The notes beneath the pieces were generated by a model. The model made no database searches, was not told the origin of the DNA, and saw only the letters and a program-made list of their open reading frames with translations. A stretch of DNA of 64,000 nt, taken from NCBI GenBank assembly GCA_026874595.1, contig CM049320.1, positions 34,382,214 to 34,446,213 of the forward strand. Reading direction: 5' to 3'. The position numbers were made by a program, and so were the translations under genes. Positions 11,265 through 22,129 of the stretch are shown here, piece after piece; the stretch's first letter is position 1, and each line of letters begins with the position of its first letter. This stretch comes from Sipunculus nudus. Taxonomy: Eukaryota > Annelida > Sipuncula > Golfingiida > Sipunculidae.

Positions 11265-12836
11265 CTAATAATAACAGATGACGAGCATCAATTTATTACA
11301 ATCAAACTCCTCATGGGAGTCAACAGAGGAATTTTCCTCAGCAGACACAAATTTCTGTTTGTCATACGAGGACCTGGCCTCATTTGAAATACTCTCGCAA
11401 GAGTCATAAAAGGACTTAGCCTTATTTAGATGATACTCTTTGCAGGAGTCTTGAAAGGACCTAGCCATATTTCGTTCTTTGCAGGAATCAAATGAGGTTT
11501 TTGCCCCGCAAGCTACGCATCCTTCTTTGGAGTCAGACGGCACGTTGGCCTCCGTAGCATCAAACCCTTTTTTTGAGTCAATAAAGGAGTTGTACCCCTT
11601 ATTTACACAAAAAAGAGCTTGGATCTTGTACTATGCTGTTAATAGGTTTTTGAAACAAGACCAGAAGGTTTGCTCGGTTTATTTGTAAGTTTCCAGCAGT
11701 CAGATATTGGATGACCTTCCTTTTTGAAGTAATTACAGATTTTCTTTTAAAATGACTTGTCCTTATTTGACTCAGACACAGTTGACGTGGACTGAGGTGT
11801 AGCAATGGACTTTTTTTTAACTATCAGGATTTCTAGTACTGGGTGACCGCGCCTTAAACGTCTTTTAACCATACTTATTTACATTCTTTATTGTGAATGA
11901 CTTGTTTGATTTGCTAGTAAAGGAAATTTTATGTGTTTATGAATATTCATCAGCTAATTGAGCAGCAATGTCAAGTGTTTCAAGTGTTTTCTCATCATGA
12001 AGTTTTAACATCTTCGTTAATGCTGCGCTTAAATTGTCATAATCTTTCATTACATTTTTAGAACTACACCAGCGATTAAACAATTGTTCTTTAGTCCTAG
12101 CAAATTCTACTTAGGTCTAATCTTTGCACTTTTCTCAATTTCTGAATCTCTGGCGGTAAGCCTCCGAAACTAACTCAACCTTTTAGGATTAACCGTTTAA
12201 CCTGGTCATAGTCAGCAGCGGCTTCTACTAAAAGCTCCGTATAAATTTCTCTGGCCTTACCAGTCAATACACTTTGTATTAGCATAGTCTAATTTTTCCT
12301 AGGCCATTTTAAATTTTCAGCTACATTCTCAAAGTATAAGAAATATTTATCAACCTCTTTTTTCTCGAAAATGTGGGAAAAGTCTAATGTGTTTAGTAAC
12401 ATCAAAACTGTGAGTTGGGGCAGCAAGTAGACCATGTTCTAATTTAAATCTTTCTAAATCCAGTCGTTTTACTCAGTTTCTTTTTCTTTTTCTAGTCTTT
12501 CTCTTTCTAACCTTTCATGGTGTTCCCTCTCTTCTCTTTATTTTTGTTTTACTTGTTCTAACTGTTTTAATGTTAGCTCATGTTGCATTTCTAACCTTTT
12601 AAATTCTAACTGCTTAGCAAGGCTGTCTTTTTTATGTTTATACTTCACTCTCTTCGATTAAACCTTTGCTAACTAGATCTTGTATGATTTTAACAATGAC
12701 ATCAGGCTTTCTCAAAGTTTTTTTTCACACCTAGCCCTAAGTGTTATCCCAAACGCAACAAATAGTCTTTTGTCAAATGTTCAAGTTGAGAAGGGTCTGG
12801 ATCTTCAAGAAATGCCTCAGGTTTGAAATCTACCAT
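11265..12836 (-). pseudogene. Gag and linker of gypsy copy 2
   Basis: The minus strand has a likely gag start codon at 12,836 (MVDFKPEAFLEDPDPSQL), then an RLE/KQ-rich helix, a capsid-like part near 12,150-12,430 (KYFLYFENVAENLKWP, GKAREIYTELL), a zinc-knuckle remnant near 11,700-11,750 and the DSC-repeat linker at 11,265-11,543. Frameshifts and stops break it in many places. The knuckle here keeps a final Cys but has Phe in place of the second Cys, the opposite damage to copy 1. This suggests a CCHC ancestor. Pol is absent: the copy ends in (TA)n near 11,253. Confidence 0.75.
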
Positions 12837-12959
12837 ATTAAGATGTTAAAACAATAACAAAAATCCACTGAGCTAAATCTTGTAAACAATGTATTGTAAA
12901 CAATGTGTCTAGGTCAAGGCCCAATAAATTTTCAAAACTATTGAGCCTCCCGGACAAGC

Positions 12960-13711
12960 CCACAAATTTCGGAACCTAATAATGACGAGCATAAATTTTT
13001 GTTACGGAGATAAAAAAAAAGATTCCGTAGCACTAGGCAGCGTGAAAAGGCTAGGGGAATTAATTAAGAAATCGGTATTTTTTTTTGTTAAGAAACAATT
13101 ATTACATTACAATACACTACACCAAATCAATACAATTACACAGTATTTAAGGTATAACAATAACAAAAATGTACATCACCAGAATCCGGACCTTAGGCTT
13201 TGATTTCTGGATACCACAACTGCCACAGCACAATAAGAGTCTTTCAGCACAAATAATCCACGTGAACAGTTAAGTAAATCATCCAGTCCAATTAAATCTC
13301 GAAGACAATCTGTTTTAATTCAGAAGTGAAGTTCAGGTAAAATCCCAAAGGCAAACTGAAGACGATCTGTATAAAATCTGTATAAAGTCTTTATAAAGTC
13401 CCTAGAATATCTGTAGAGAAAGTCGCACCCTTTAGTGCCCGCTGGTTTTTTCCGTCCTTCCGGCTCTAAACACAGCCGCTATATTTACAGCTTTTTCACC
13501 CAAAGTCCAGAAACTTCTAGGCACAGGAGATTCCAAAGAACAGACCCGAAGCTTTCAGAACACAATGAACGCGCCGTGTGTCCACACTCTTCGAGCAAAC
13601 CAGAGTTCAACAAGTACGGTTCCTATAGCAACGCACAGAGCTTGCGCCTAACATGAATCAGAATGTCAAGCACATGTTAAGCAGTGTAAAATCCTGCGTA
13701 TAATATACAAA
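12960..13711 (-). repeat. LTR of gypsy copy 2
   Basis: It begins with GGAACCTAATAATGACGAGC, matching 150-260, and ends with the block shared with 10,640-10,767 and a terminal TATACA. It lies just upstream of the gag start on the minus strand, so it is the 5' LTR. It is about 750 bp long, with a (TA)n run immediately outside. Confidence 0.7.
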
Positions 13712-13713
13712 TG

Positions 13714-13744
<31 letters not shown>

Positions 13745-13748
<4 letters not shown>

Positions 13749-14460
13749 GGTAGTGTTACCCTCCGATGTAAAGTGCTCTATGGCCTACAGACTAGGCCAG
13801 AGCGGTATACTCTGAAGAAAAACAACACTGTTAATTCACAACAGTCTGTTTCACGGGATGCGACCCGATCATCAGGTGAACGTGGTTAGAATGAAGCTAA
13901 CGGCGTGGTTTGAAAAGCCGAGACGTTAGAAGATTACGAGATTATGCTTTGTGCGATTCGGGGCGGGGGGGGGGGGGCATGTGAAATACTGACACTGATC
14001 CTATTGTCCTCGGATGCACAATAGGATCGGTCAGGGTACACGTGCGATACTGGAACATAACAGGGCAGGGCAAAGAGGTTATTTATTGTATTACATTTTA
14101 TATATAATACAATGATATATACCAGGAAGCTCAATTAGCATATTGAACTTATTTCTAATAGGGTCTTGGAAGCAGTGAACATATCAATAGTATACATATG
14201 ATAAAAATACACATATACTATGAAAATACACAAAATACAAGGCAAATATACAATATAAAAGGCAAATATACTATACTATACTCATACCAGTTGCAATCCA
14301 CTCGGTAAACTCACCATGATGTAGTGGTAACGCCATGCCCTCATCACTGCAAAGCAGTGAGAGAACAACTACCTGAACTGGTAAGTCTGCCCAGCAGATC
14401 CAGACGTCATTGTCTGTTCTAACTGTTGCTTTATAGACAATGTTTACTTCCCTCAACATC
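13745..14460 (-). mobile_element. Penelope-like element, inverted copy (3' part)
   Basis: This is the reverse complement of 14,640-14,690 joined to 15,070-15,660. It includes the frame IVYKATVRTDNDV at 14,400-14,450 and then skips directly to the post-ORF sequence GCTGGGCAGACTTACCAG, so the nuclease part (about 380 bp) is deleted. With the plus-strand copy it forms a head-to-head pair with arms of about 650 bp. (TA)n runs lie outside both arms. Confidence 0.8.
13834..13881 (-). ncRNA. Hammerhead ribozyme-like motif, left arm
   Basis: On the minus strand CTGATGA (13,869-13,875) is followed by a CGGG/CCCG stem, GAAA, and a 3-bp stem III with a GAC loop. The strands GTTCAC and GTGAAT flank these and can pair as stem I (one G-U). 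The closing pair of stem II is U-U where active ribozymes usually have G-C, so activity is uncertain. Minimal hammerheads are known in Penelope-like elements. Confidence 0.6.
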
Positions 14461-14539
14461 ACAGATACCACAGGTTATTCAACAGGACCAATTTGAAAAT
14501 TAGCTATAGCTGTTTACCCAACATGTCTAACCTGATCAG

Positions 14540-15010
14540 CAAACATAATATGAAGGTTTTAAATACTGACAATGTGGTGAAAGTACCTCAAAAAAATGTA
14601 ACTGCCGTTAAAAAGACGAATGTCCTATGAATGGTTAATGTGAGCTGAAATGCATTGTCTATAAGGCAACAGTTAGAACAGACAATGACGTGAAACACTA
14701 CATAGGGTGTACTGAAGGTGATTTCAAGACAAGATACAATAACCACAAGCAATCCTTTCGGAACAGATCCCACGCTAAAAATACTGAACTGTCTAAACAC
14801 ATTTGGTCACTTAACGACAACAATATCAATTACAAGCTCTCCTGGGAAATATCTGCCAAGGCAGCACCTTACTTCTGTGGGACTAGGAAGTGTGACATCT
14901 GCTTGTCTGAAAAGCTACTTATAGCAACGGCCCCCCTGGATCATTGTTGAACTCAAGAGCTGAAATTCTCTCCAACTGCCGCCATCAAAACAAATTCACC
15001 CTGAAATATT
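14540..15010 (+). pseudogene. Penelope-like GIY-YIG endonuclease end
   Basis: The plus frame at 14,690-14,950 has YIGCTEGDFKTRYNNHKQSF, ELSKHIWSLND and a GTRKCDICLSEKLL block, matching the C-terminal GIY-YIG nuclease of Penelope-like retroelements. Upstream near 14,595-14,660 a Cys motif (CNCR...CP..G.C) leads into CIVYKATV. Downstream, in a shifted frame, LNSRAEILSNCRHQNKFTL completes the typical end. Stops in the Cys linker and the late frameshift show it is dead. The active enzyme nicks DNA to prime reverse transcription. The RT domain is absent from the window. Confidence 0.85.
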
Positions 15011-15069
15011 TTAAAACATAGCATTCGTACTAATATTCAGCGTGCCCCCTTAACCCCCCCCCCCCCCCC

Positions 15070-15660
15070 AACGACGATCCGCTGGGCAGACTTACCAGTT
15101 CAGGTAGTTGTTCTCTCACTGCTTTGCTGTGATGAGGGACATGGCGTTACCACTACATCATGGTGAGTTTACCGAGTGGATTGCATCTGGTATGAGTATA
15201 GTATAGTATATTTGCCTTTTATATTGTATATTTGCCTTGTATTTTGTGTATTTTCATAGTATATGTGTATTTTTATCATGTGTATACTACTGATATGTTC
15301 ACTGCTTCCAAGACCCTAATAGAAATCAGTTCAATATGCTAATTGAGCTTCCTGGTATATATCATTGTATTATATTTAATACAATAAATAGCCTCTTTGC
15401 CCTGCCTCTTTTATGTTCCAGTATCGCACGTGTACCCCGACCGATCCTATTGTCCACCCGAGAACAATAGGATCAGTGTCAGTCTTTCACATGCCCCCCC
15501 CCCCCGCCCCGAATCGCACAAAGCATAATCTCGTAATCTTGTAACGTCTCGGCTTTTCAAACCACGCCGTTAGCTTTATTATAACCACATTCACCTGATG
15601 ACCGGGTCGCACCCCGTGAAACAGACTGTTGTGAATTAACAGTGTTGTTTTTCTTCAGAG
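15070..15660 (+). mobile_element. Penelope-like element 3' arm
   Basis: Sequence following the nuclease frame, inverted with respect to 13,770-14,395. It has the C-run, GATCCTATTGT and TCACCTGATGACC blocks and ends at TTCTTCAGAGTAAATA, where (TA)n begins. It is the non-coding 3' part, comparable to the pseudo-LTR of Penelope elements. Confidence 0.75.
15589..15636 (+). ncRNA. Hammerhead ribozyme-like motif, right arm
   Basis: ATTCAC (15,589-15,594), CTGATGA (15,595-15,601), a CGGG/CCCG stem, GAAA (15,618-15,621), a 3-bp stem III with GAC loop, then U at the cleavage position and GTGAAT (15,631-15,636), which pairs perfectly with ATTCAC. This is the layout of a minimal type I hammerhead. The 10.1/11.1 closing pair is C-U, which weakens the case for activity. 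Confidence 0.6.
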
Positions 15661-15662
<2 letters not shown>

Positions 15663-15703
<41 letters not shown>

Positions 15704-15886
15704 ACCACTTACGTTTAATGGCAGGAATTAATCGTCAAGTATCGAGAAAGGGGGATTGTTATGCATATAAAACAATTTATGGTTGCCCGATAGCGATTTT
15801 ATACCTGATAAATCAATGACAAGAATACAGGGGCGTAGTAAGGATTCAGGGAGGTTGCATAACATTATTAGGCACAGGCGATTGAA

Positions 15887-15942
<56 letters not shown>
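15663..15942. repeat. Two (TA)n tracts
   Basis: Alternating TA at 15,663-15,700 and 15,889-15,942, separated by unrecognised sequence. The first bounds the Penelope pair on the right, as the run at 13,718-13,744 does on the left. Confidence 0.9.
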
Positions 15943-15944
<2 letters not shown>

Positions 15945-16269
15945 CATCCAACATGATTAATAAAAAAGACCAGAGTCTACTTTTGTTTATTGTATTAAAA
16001 AATGACATAACTCTAACAAATAATTAAATGCGATGACAGCGGGCAATCACGATTTCATAACTCATTGTGCACACAGGGATGACGGACTTTCAAAAAGTTG
16101 ACTTTCAAATTTAATGATCTTTTGGTTTTTAATTTCATTGATTAATGTCATCAACAAGTTCCACGAAAATAAAAACCTTACGTACAATTCTGAATCCAAA
16201 TTAAAATTATCAAGCACTTTAGGCAAATGAAGTGAAGATAGACTCAAGGTCAGACAGAGGTTAATTTAG

Positions 16270-17690
16270 GGCTGAATATAACGTGTCACCAAAAGTAGAG
16301 TATGGTAAATCCGACAGAACATATTTTTAATTGCAACGGTTTATTAGAAAAGGTTCCAATACAATTTCCTAACTTGTATTTCGCGACACCCCACACAGAC
16401 AAATATTTCTTCAAAGCACAGTGTTTTAAGAGCTTCCGCCCATGGTTTTACTCTTGCGCATGTGCATGTGCAATTCCTAAATTTCTTAGATAACTATCTA
16501 TGCCATGCAGTTTGTGCATTTGTTGTACACTAGACCAAACTCCGTGTCACACTCCATGTTATTTGATGGTTGAGTTGATAACAAAGGTCCCAATAGACTT
16601 CACCTACCTGTTGCAACGACACACCCAACACGCAATGTCGTTCCACAACCACACATCAACGGTGGTTTCATGAACTTCCGCCCATGGGTTTACCAAAGTA
16701 CAAGTGCACTTCACGGTCGTCACAGTTTTTACATCAATACCGATGTCACATCATGTCACATATATATATATATATTCAACCATGTGATTATCTTTTTATA
16801 AAAAGCCCATCAACGGCAGCATATCTGTTGATTGTCAGGTATCGGGGAGAGGAAAATACCTATGGTTATACAAAACTTTGTGGTTGACTGATTGCGATTT
16901 TATCAGTGTACCTTATGATATATAAATGAACATCATGAATATGAGACCCTTATCATTGTGACAATAGTGAGTTTGTCGGTTTAATCAGTCGAAATTAGGA
17001 GAGGTCAGTAGAGAAACGAAAATAGGTTCATTCTCTGTCTTACACACAGAGAGATCCTGTCTACGGATATACAAGTAAACAACATTGAAGTCCACGAATC
17101 ATCAAAAATGTATGGAGAAATGGCAAGGAACGTTTGGTAAATTTAATTATCAAGCGCTTTTGGCAAATATAATTCAAGTCTGATTCATGATCTGCTATAT
17201 CTTTTTATAGATTCATGATCTTAACTAAAAAGTTATATTAAGGGGTAAATATAATGTTATAACGTGGTGAATCCGACACGAAAACATTTTATCATTGCTA
17301 TGGTTTATTATAAAAGATTTTAAAACAATTCGCCTACCTTTATTTGGCGAAACCCCACACAGTCACAAATATTTCATTACAACTCACATTGGTTTCATAA
17401 GCACCCGCCAATGGCTTTACTTTTGCGCATGTGCATTTCTTATTTCTTTTCTTAGATAAATATCTACGCCATGCATCTTGTGTATTTGTGATAGAGTACC
17501 CATTACCCCATGTCACACTCGATGTTATTTGATGGTTGCGTTGCTATTTAGTTAATAACAGAGGTTCCAATAGGCTTTACCTACCTGTTGCAAGCGACAC
17601 ATCCAACACGCAATGGCGTTACACAGCAACACACCAACGGTGGTTTCATGAACTTCCGCCCATGGGTTTTCCAAAGTCCACACTTTAAGG
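16270..17690. repeat. Tandem duplication of LTR-like sequence
   Basis: 16,300-16,720 and 17,265-17,690 share ordered blocks: AATCCGACA, GGTTTATTA, CACCCCACACAG or its variant, CTTTTGCGCATGTGCAT, and GGTGGTTTCATGAACTTCCGCC. The offset is about 960 bp. The last blocks also resemble 27,780-27,880, downstream of the 3' end of the second gypsy element, so these may be relics of its LTR. No coding frame. Confidence 0.6.
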
Positions 17691-17964
17691 CCCGATGTCA
17701 ATATGGATTCTTCTTTACCAAAGTAAACACTCTACAATTTATCCATGTATATCTGTATTGATTGTCATATGAGGAATGTTTCAGGGATTGTGGTAGATCA
17801 GGGCATATATCAGGGGCGGATCCAGGATTTCTGTTGGGGACGGTAATTGCATTATATCCAGGATCCTGGCTATTGCACAGCGTAAAGTAGTTTGAGAGCA
17901 CGGAAGGTGGGGCTATATAGGGGGACGGGTGCAGTTCTCATGATTGCGTGCATCGGCATTTTTA

Positions 17965-18640
17965 CCTGTATCAATCAGGATGATCGCTCCAACGAATGTT
18001 GAAATAAAACGGCAGCGGCAGTTCATTAGCACCCAGTGGACTAGGAAGGTACAATAAATGATCAGAATTTGCACCATGTATCTGTGGATCATAGGTAACC
18101 GTAAGACAAAGTATCACCTAGTCTCCTGTTGCTCTAGTCCGAAACTAGACGCTAATGCCCCCCCCCCCCCCACCCCTTCAAGCCCGGCCCGTCACCTATT
18201 TTTTGCGGGCTTGGAGTGCGGGGCAGGAACGGAAAGACTCTTGTTTGTGGTGCCGTCAACGTCCAGTTCAGTTCTTCACAGGGAAACGACCAAGCACTCG
18301 GTCCCACCAATTCAACTATATAGAACTGGTCGTTGGGTATCCTGTCCGAGACCTAAGCAGTTGTACCTCTGTGGTAGGCATATATAAGACTTCCTGTTAA
18401 AGTTTTCTTGCGGACGGCCCATCCAGCTGAAAATGGAACACATGGGACTAACACCGCCCATGCTCGGCCAAAATAACACGTTGATCAGGAGAAATCACAT
18501 TTCGTTGTTCACTGTAGAAATGCAGTCACTCGCCAAACAAAGATTGTGGTCAAATACCATGACGGAAATTCCCCCTATTGCCATACTGGACATTGGTAAA
18601 CAGAGGAAATATAAGCTAATTGTTGGGGCTTAAAATTATA
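17965..18640 (+). repeat. Dispersed repeat family X, copy 2
   Basis: Starts with AATCAGGATGATCGCT, shared with 30,030, and ends near GAAATATAAGCTAATTGTTGGGGCT. It includes a C-run at 18,157-18,170 and the block around ATATAGAACTGGTCG. It lacks the central GCATGAAA...GCAGCA portion found in the copies at 8,140 and 34,708. Confidence 0.65.
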
Positions 18641-18659
18641 AATGAGCCATGTTAATACG

Positions 18660-19890
18660 CATATTAATTTATATTAACTTATATTTACTTTCTGCTCTAT
18701 ATTTTAAGTTGTGAAAAACTGTGAAAAAAATTACATTTTTATTCGAATAATCACGGCCTGCAAAATACTTTTTTTAATCTAGGAGCGTTGTTAAGCACTA
18801 AAGACTCATACGGCTATACCACTTATTATCTTTTTTAATCAAGTAATTTTAGTATTCTTATTCCAGCTGTGATACTGTCATTTATCAAGTATACGTTTAC
18901 TAGTTGCGGAAGTTGACGTGATCCGGTGTGAATGGATTTTCTCCTGAACTTGCCGCTGTGATGGGCTGAATGAAAAGATAAAATATTTACCGGTTAACAT
19001 TGTTAAGTGCCAGTCGTTCTTTACATCTCTTTATGGCATGGCATGCAAACACAACCAGGATCATCATATCACTTGGTTTGTATCCAATTAAGGCAGTTCT
19101 ATTAACTTAAACAGCCATTTTTGTAAAACATGATTGTTACACACAAAAAATAATATTAATATTTTTTTTTCTGAAATGCTCTTTTATCCATAAATGACAT
19201 ACTGTCCAGTATTTTTTTTTTAATTTATTAAAAAATCGGTTAATGATAGGCCTTTGCTTGATATTATATTAAGTAATAATGGCTAATAAGTATAGTCCAG
19301 GGCAGTCATAAATTAGTCACACATTCAATTCATTAAGCTAGGATTTAGTCAATCATTTTTTAACCCCCTAAACAAAACACCCACCTAGAATAACAATTTG
19401 CAGGGATAGATTTTGCAGTGTTTTCAATTCTTTCCACAGGTATAAATATTTTTTATATATCATGTATTAAAAAATATAATATCTTGGCCTGAGTGTTCAT
19501 GTTTCCTTTAAAAAAGACCTCTGTTATCCTTTACTGACACACTGTACAGTATTTTTTTTAAATTACAATTCATGTTTTAATGTTAGGCCTATGCTTAATA
19601 TTATATTCAGTAATAACGGCTGATATGTATAGTGACTGGCAGCCATAAATTAACGACAAATTCAATTTATTATGCGATGAATCAGTGGATATATTAATTG
19701 TTTTTACCCTTTTCCATGGATATAGTAATAATTCCTTGTCTTATAATCTTGCTGAAAATATTTATTGTATCCTTTTTTTAAATATGTAAATGAGGATGAT
19801 TTTTTCCCATAATCCTACTATAATAACATTCCTTTGAGCATGAATGTTTTGGGTTTACTTAAGAAATTCATACATTATATATGGTTTATT
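18660..19890. repeat. AT-rich gap with a tandem duplication
   Basis: A unit of about 340 bp is duplicated at roughly 19,130-19,470 and 19,470-19,800. Shared blocks are CTGT.CAGTATTTTTTTT, TAGGCCT.TGCTT, ATATTATATT.AGTAATAA and CAGCCATAAATTA or its variant. No gene seen. Confidence 0.55.
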
Positions 19891-19891
19891 T

Positions 19892-20122
19892 CTATAAACT
19901 GAAGTAATTGTTACACAAGTTGAAATTACAGGTTTTATCAACTGAGCTTTCATTACTTGAACTTATTTCACGTTTCTTTACAACAATAACCTTTACATCC
20001 TCCAAAAAAAGGACAGGTAGCAGTTGGTAAGCTAATTCCAGCCCCTCCTCGGCTAAAAAAATAAATAAAACAGCAAAACACAATACATCTGAATGACACT
20101 GACACTTCCTTAACTTACCCAT
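19892..20122 (-). CDS. Possible host exons with start codon (uncertain)
   Basis: On the minus strand an ATG at 20,122 sits one base before a strong donor (ATGG then GTAAGT at 20,118). After a 66-bp intron the acceptor TTTATTTTTTTAG opens a frame at 20,052 that joins in phase and reads EEGLELAYQLLPVLFLEDVKV, then a basic and Ser-rich stretch. Upstream, a good acceptor (TTATCCTTTAG) ends at 20,183, just before 20,182. Where the frame ends or splices on is unclear; it is open to 19,892. I do not recognise the product. The alternative is that the 20,119-20,182 exon is a short terminal exon of the gene whose exon lies at 21,829. Confidence 0.3.
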   Translation of the reverse strand: MGKLRKCQCHSDVLCFAVLFIFLAEEGLELAYQLLPVLFLEDVKVIVVKKREISSSNESSVDKTCNFNLCNNYFSL

Positions 20123-20332
20123 ACAGCAACATTCGGTTTCAAATGAATACTACGTGCCACTGCTTGTCAAGACAAACTGTCTAAAGGATAACATTTTGAT
20201 AATGTACTGTATAAAGAGTGTATATATGCTGAATAATATCAATGGCAATTAAACTAAACATGTTCCTCAAAAATGCCAAAAAATAAAAATTAATTATAAT
20301 TATATGAAATATATAAGTGATGTTGAAATACT

Positions 20333-21530
20333 TTAGTGGTGGGCCTCAGACACGACAAAGTATAAGTGCCTCTTCCTTCACTCACTATGTGATAGGGACA
20401 TGATCTTTTCTTGTTTTGCTTGCCTTATGCTTGATTAAAATTAATATCTAGTGTGCCTTTTAGTATTTAATACTAAGGACGGATAAGTGTATCACCATGC
20501 TCCATCAAACGGTGAATGTGCCACTTCCTCCACTCACTATATGATAGGGACATGACCTGTTCTTGTTTTCCTTGCTTTTTGCTTGATTAAAATTATTGTT
20601 TAGTGTGGTTTAAGTTATTAATATTAAGGACGGATCAGTGTTACAACATGCTCAATCAAACAGTGAATGTGGTGGGCCTCACACACCCGAAGTATATGTG
20701 CCACTTCCTCCACTCATTAATTTGATAGGGACATGACCTGTTCTTGTTTTCCTTGCTTTTTGCTTGATTAAAATTATTGTTTAGTGTGGTTTCAGTTATT
20801 AATATTAAGGAGGGATCAGTGTATCAACATGCTCCATCAAACAGTGAATGTGGTGGGCCTCACACACCCGAAGTATTTGTGCCACTTCCTCTACTCATTA
20901 ATTTGATAGGGATATGATCTGTTCTTGTTTTGCTTGCTTTATGCTTGATTAAAATTATTGTTTAGTGTGGTTTTAGTTATTAATATTAAGGTCAGATCAG
21001 TGTATTACCATGCTCCATCAAACAGGGAATGCGGTTGGCCTCACACACCCGAAGTATATGTGCCCCTTCCTCAACTCACTATATGATAGGAACATGATCT
21101 GTTCTTGTTTTGCTTGCTTTATGCTTGATCAAAATTATTATTTAGTGTGTTTTCAGTTATTAATATTAAGGCGAGATCAGTGTATCACCATGCTCCATCA
21201 AACAGTGAATGTGGTAGGCCTCACACATCCGAAGTATATGTGCCACTTCCTCAACTCACTATATGATAGAAACATGATCTGTTCTTGTTTTGTTTGCTTT
21301 ATGCTTGATCAAAATTATTATTTAGTGTGTTTTAGTTATTAATATTAAGGAGAGATCAGTGTATCACCATGCTCCATCAAACAGTGAATGTGGTAGGCTC
21401 ACACACCCGAGGTATATGTGCCACTTCCTTCACTCACTATATGATAGGGACATGATCTCTTCTTGTTCTGCTTATTTGATACTTGTTTCAAATTATTGTT
21501 TTGTGTGTCTTTTAGACTTTTACTGGCAAA
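20333..21530. repeat. 180-bp satellite, seven units
   Basis: GATAGGGACATGAT or its close variants recur at 20,391, 20,543, 20,724, 20,905, 21,085, 21,265 and 21,443. The period is 178-181 bp except for one unit shortened by about 28 bp. Blocks such as GTGTATCACCATGCTCCATCAA and CACACACCCGAAGTATATG are kept throughout. Because 180 is a multiple of three, a plus frame stays open across units by chance. Confidence 0.95.
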
Positions 21531-21828
21531 TTATTAACTTTAGCTCTGTTGACTCATAGTCAGCTGACCTAAAAATTACAACATTTGCCTAATGTTAGAA
21601 ATAATAAAATACGTAGCTATTTTTAAATGTCGACTTTCTCCTGGTACCTCAAATCAGTGACTATTCACAGTTTCACTGTTGGTTGCTGTTGGCAAAGTAT
21701 CCCAAAAAGTTAGAAACACCCTTAATCTCTGAGGTTTTACAGATAGAGATAATGTCAAGGGGAACTTATGGCTTTTTTGTAGAGTTCAAATAAAAAGATT
21801 TACTGGCAAATGCAGCCAATGAACTTAC

Positions 21829-22120
21829 CACATAAGCTGTACTGGTGCGAAATGTTGCTAAGCAAGTGAACCAGCCCAGCAAGGTAGTGACTGTGTAAGT
21901 TTCACCACTGACCACTGCTGTAAGGCCTGACCGAGGTAAAAAAGGCAGGGCCATGATGTACGTCACAGACAGTGATGTCATGTGCCATATCTGGGTCACG
22001 CTACCAAACACTGCACAGTATCGGAGTCTGGCTGTCGCCGTGATACAATAGTATGTGCAGAGGCAAGTAATTAGAGCTTGTTGGAGATTAAGTGACCATT
22101 TGTGCCGAAGGGTTGAGGTT
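21829..22120 (-). CDS. Candidate exon of a multi-pass membrane protein
   Basis: The minus strand is open from about 22,120 to a strong donor at 21,829 (TATGTG then GTAAGTTC). The translation has three hydrophobic stretches: ALITCLCTYYCITATA, then VTQIWHMTSLSVTYIMALPF, then VTTLLGWFTCLATFRTS. Short polar links containing Arg and Gly-Glu lie between. It looks like part of a polytopic membrane protein. I cannot name the family, and no unambiguous upstream acceptor was found (a CAACAAG candidate lies near 22,085). The satellite array would fall in the following intron. Codon use and splice quality favour a real exon, but it could be a relic. Confidence 0.4.
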
Positions 22121-22129
22121 CAAACTGCC

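Noticed and set aside
20333-21530. CRISPR-like array
   Set aside because: Units are contiguous 180-bp satellite repeats without unique spacers, in a eukaryotic genome.
21010-21559. 110- and 66-codon plus frames
   Set aside because: They run through satellite units whose period is a multiple of three; repetition, not coding, explains them.
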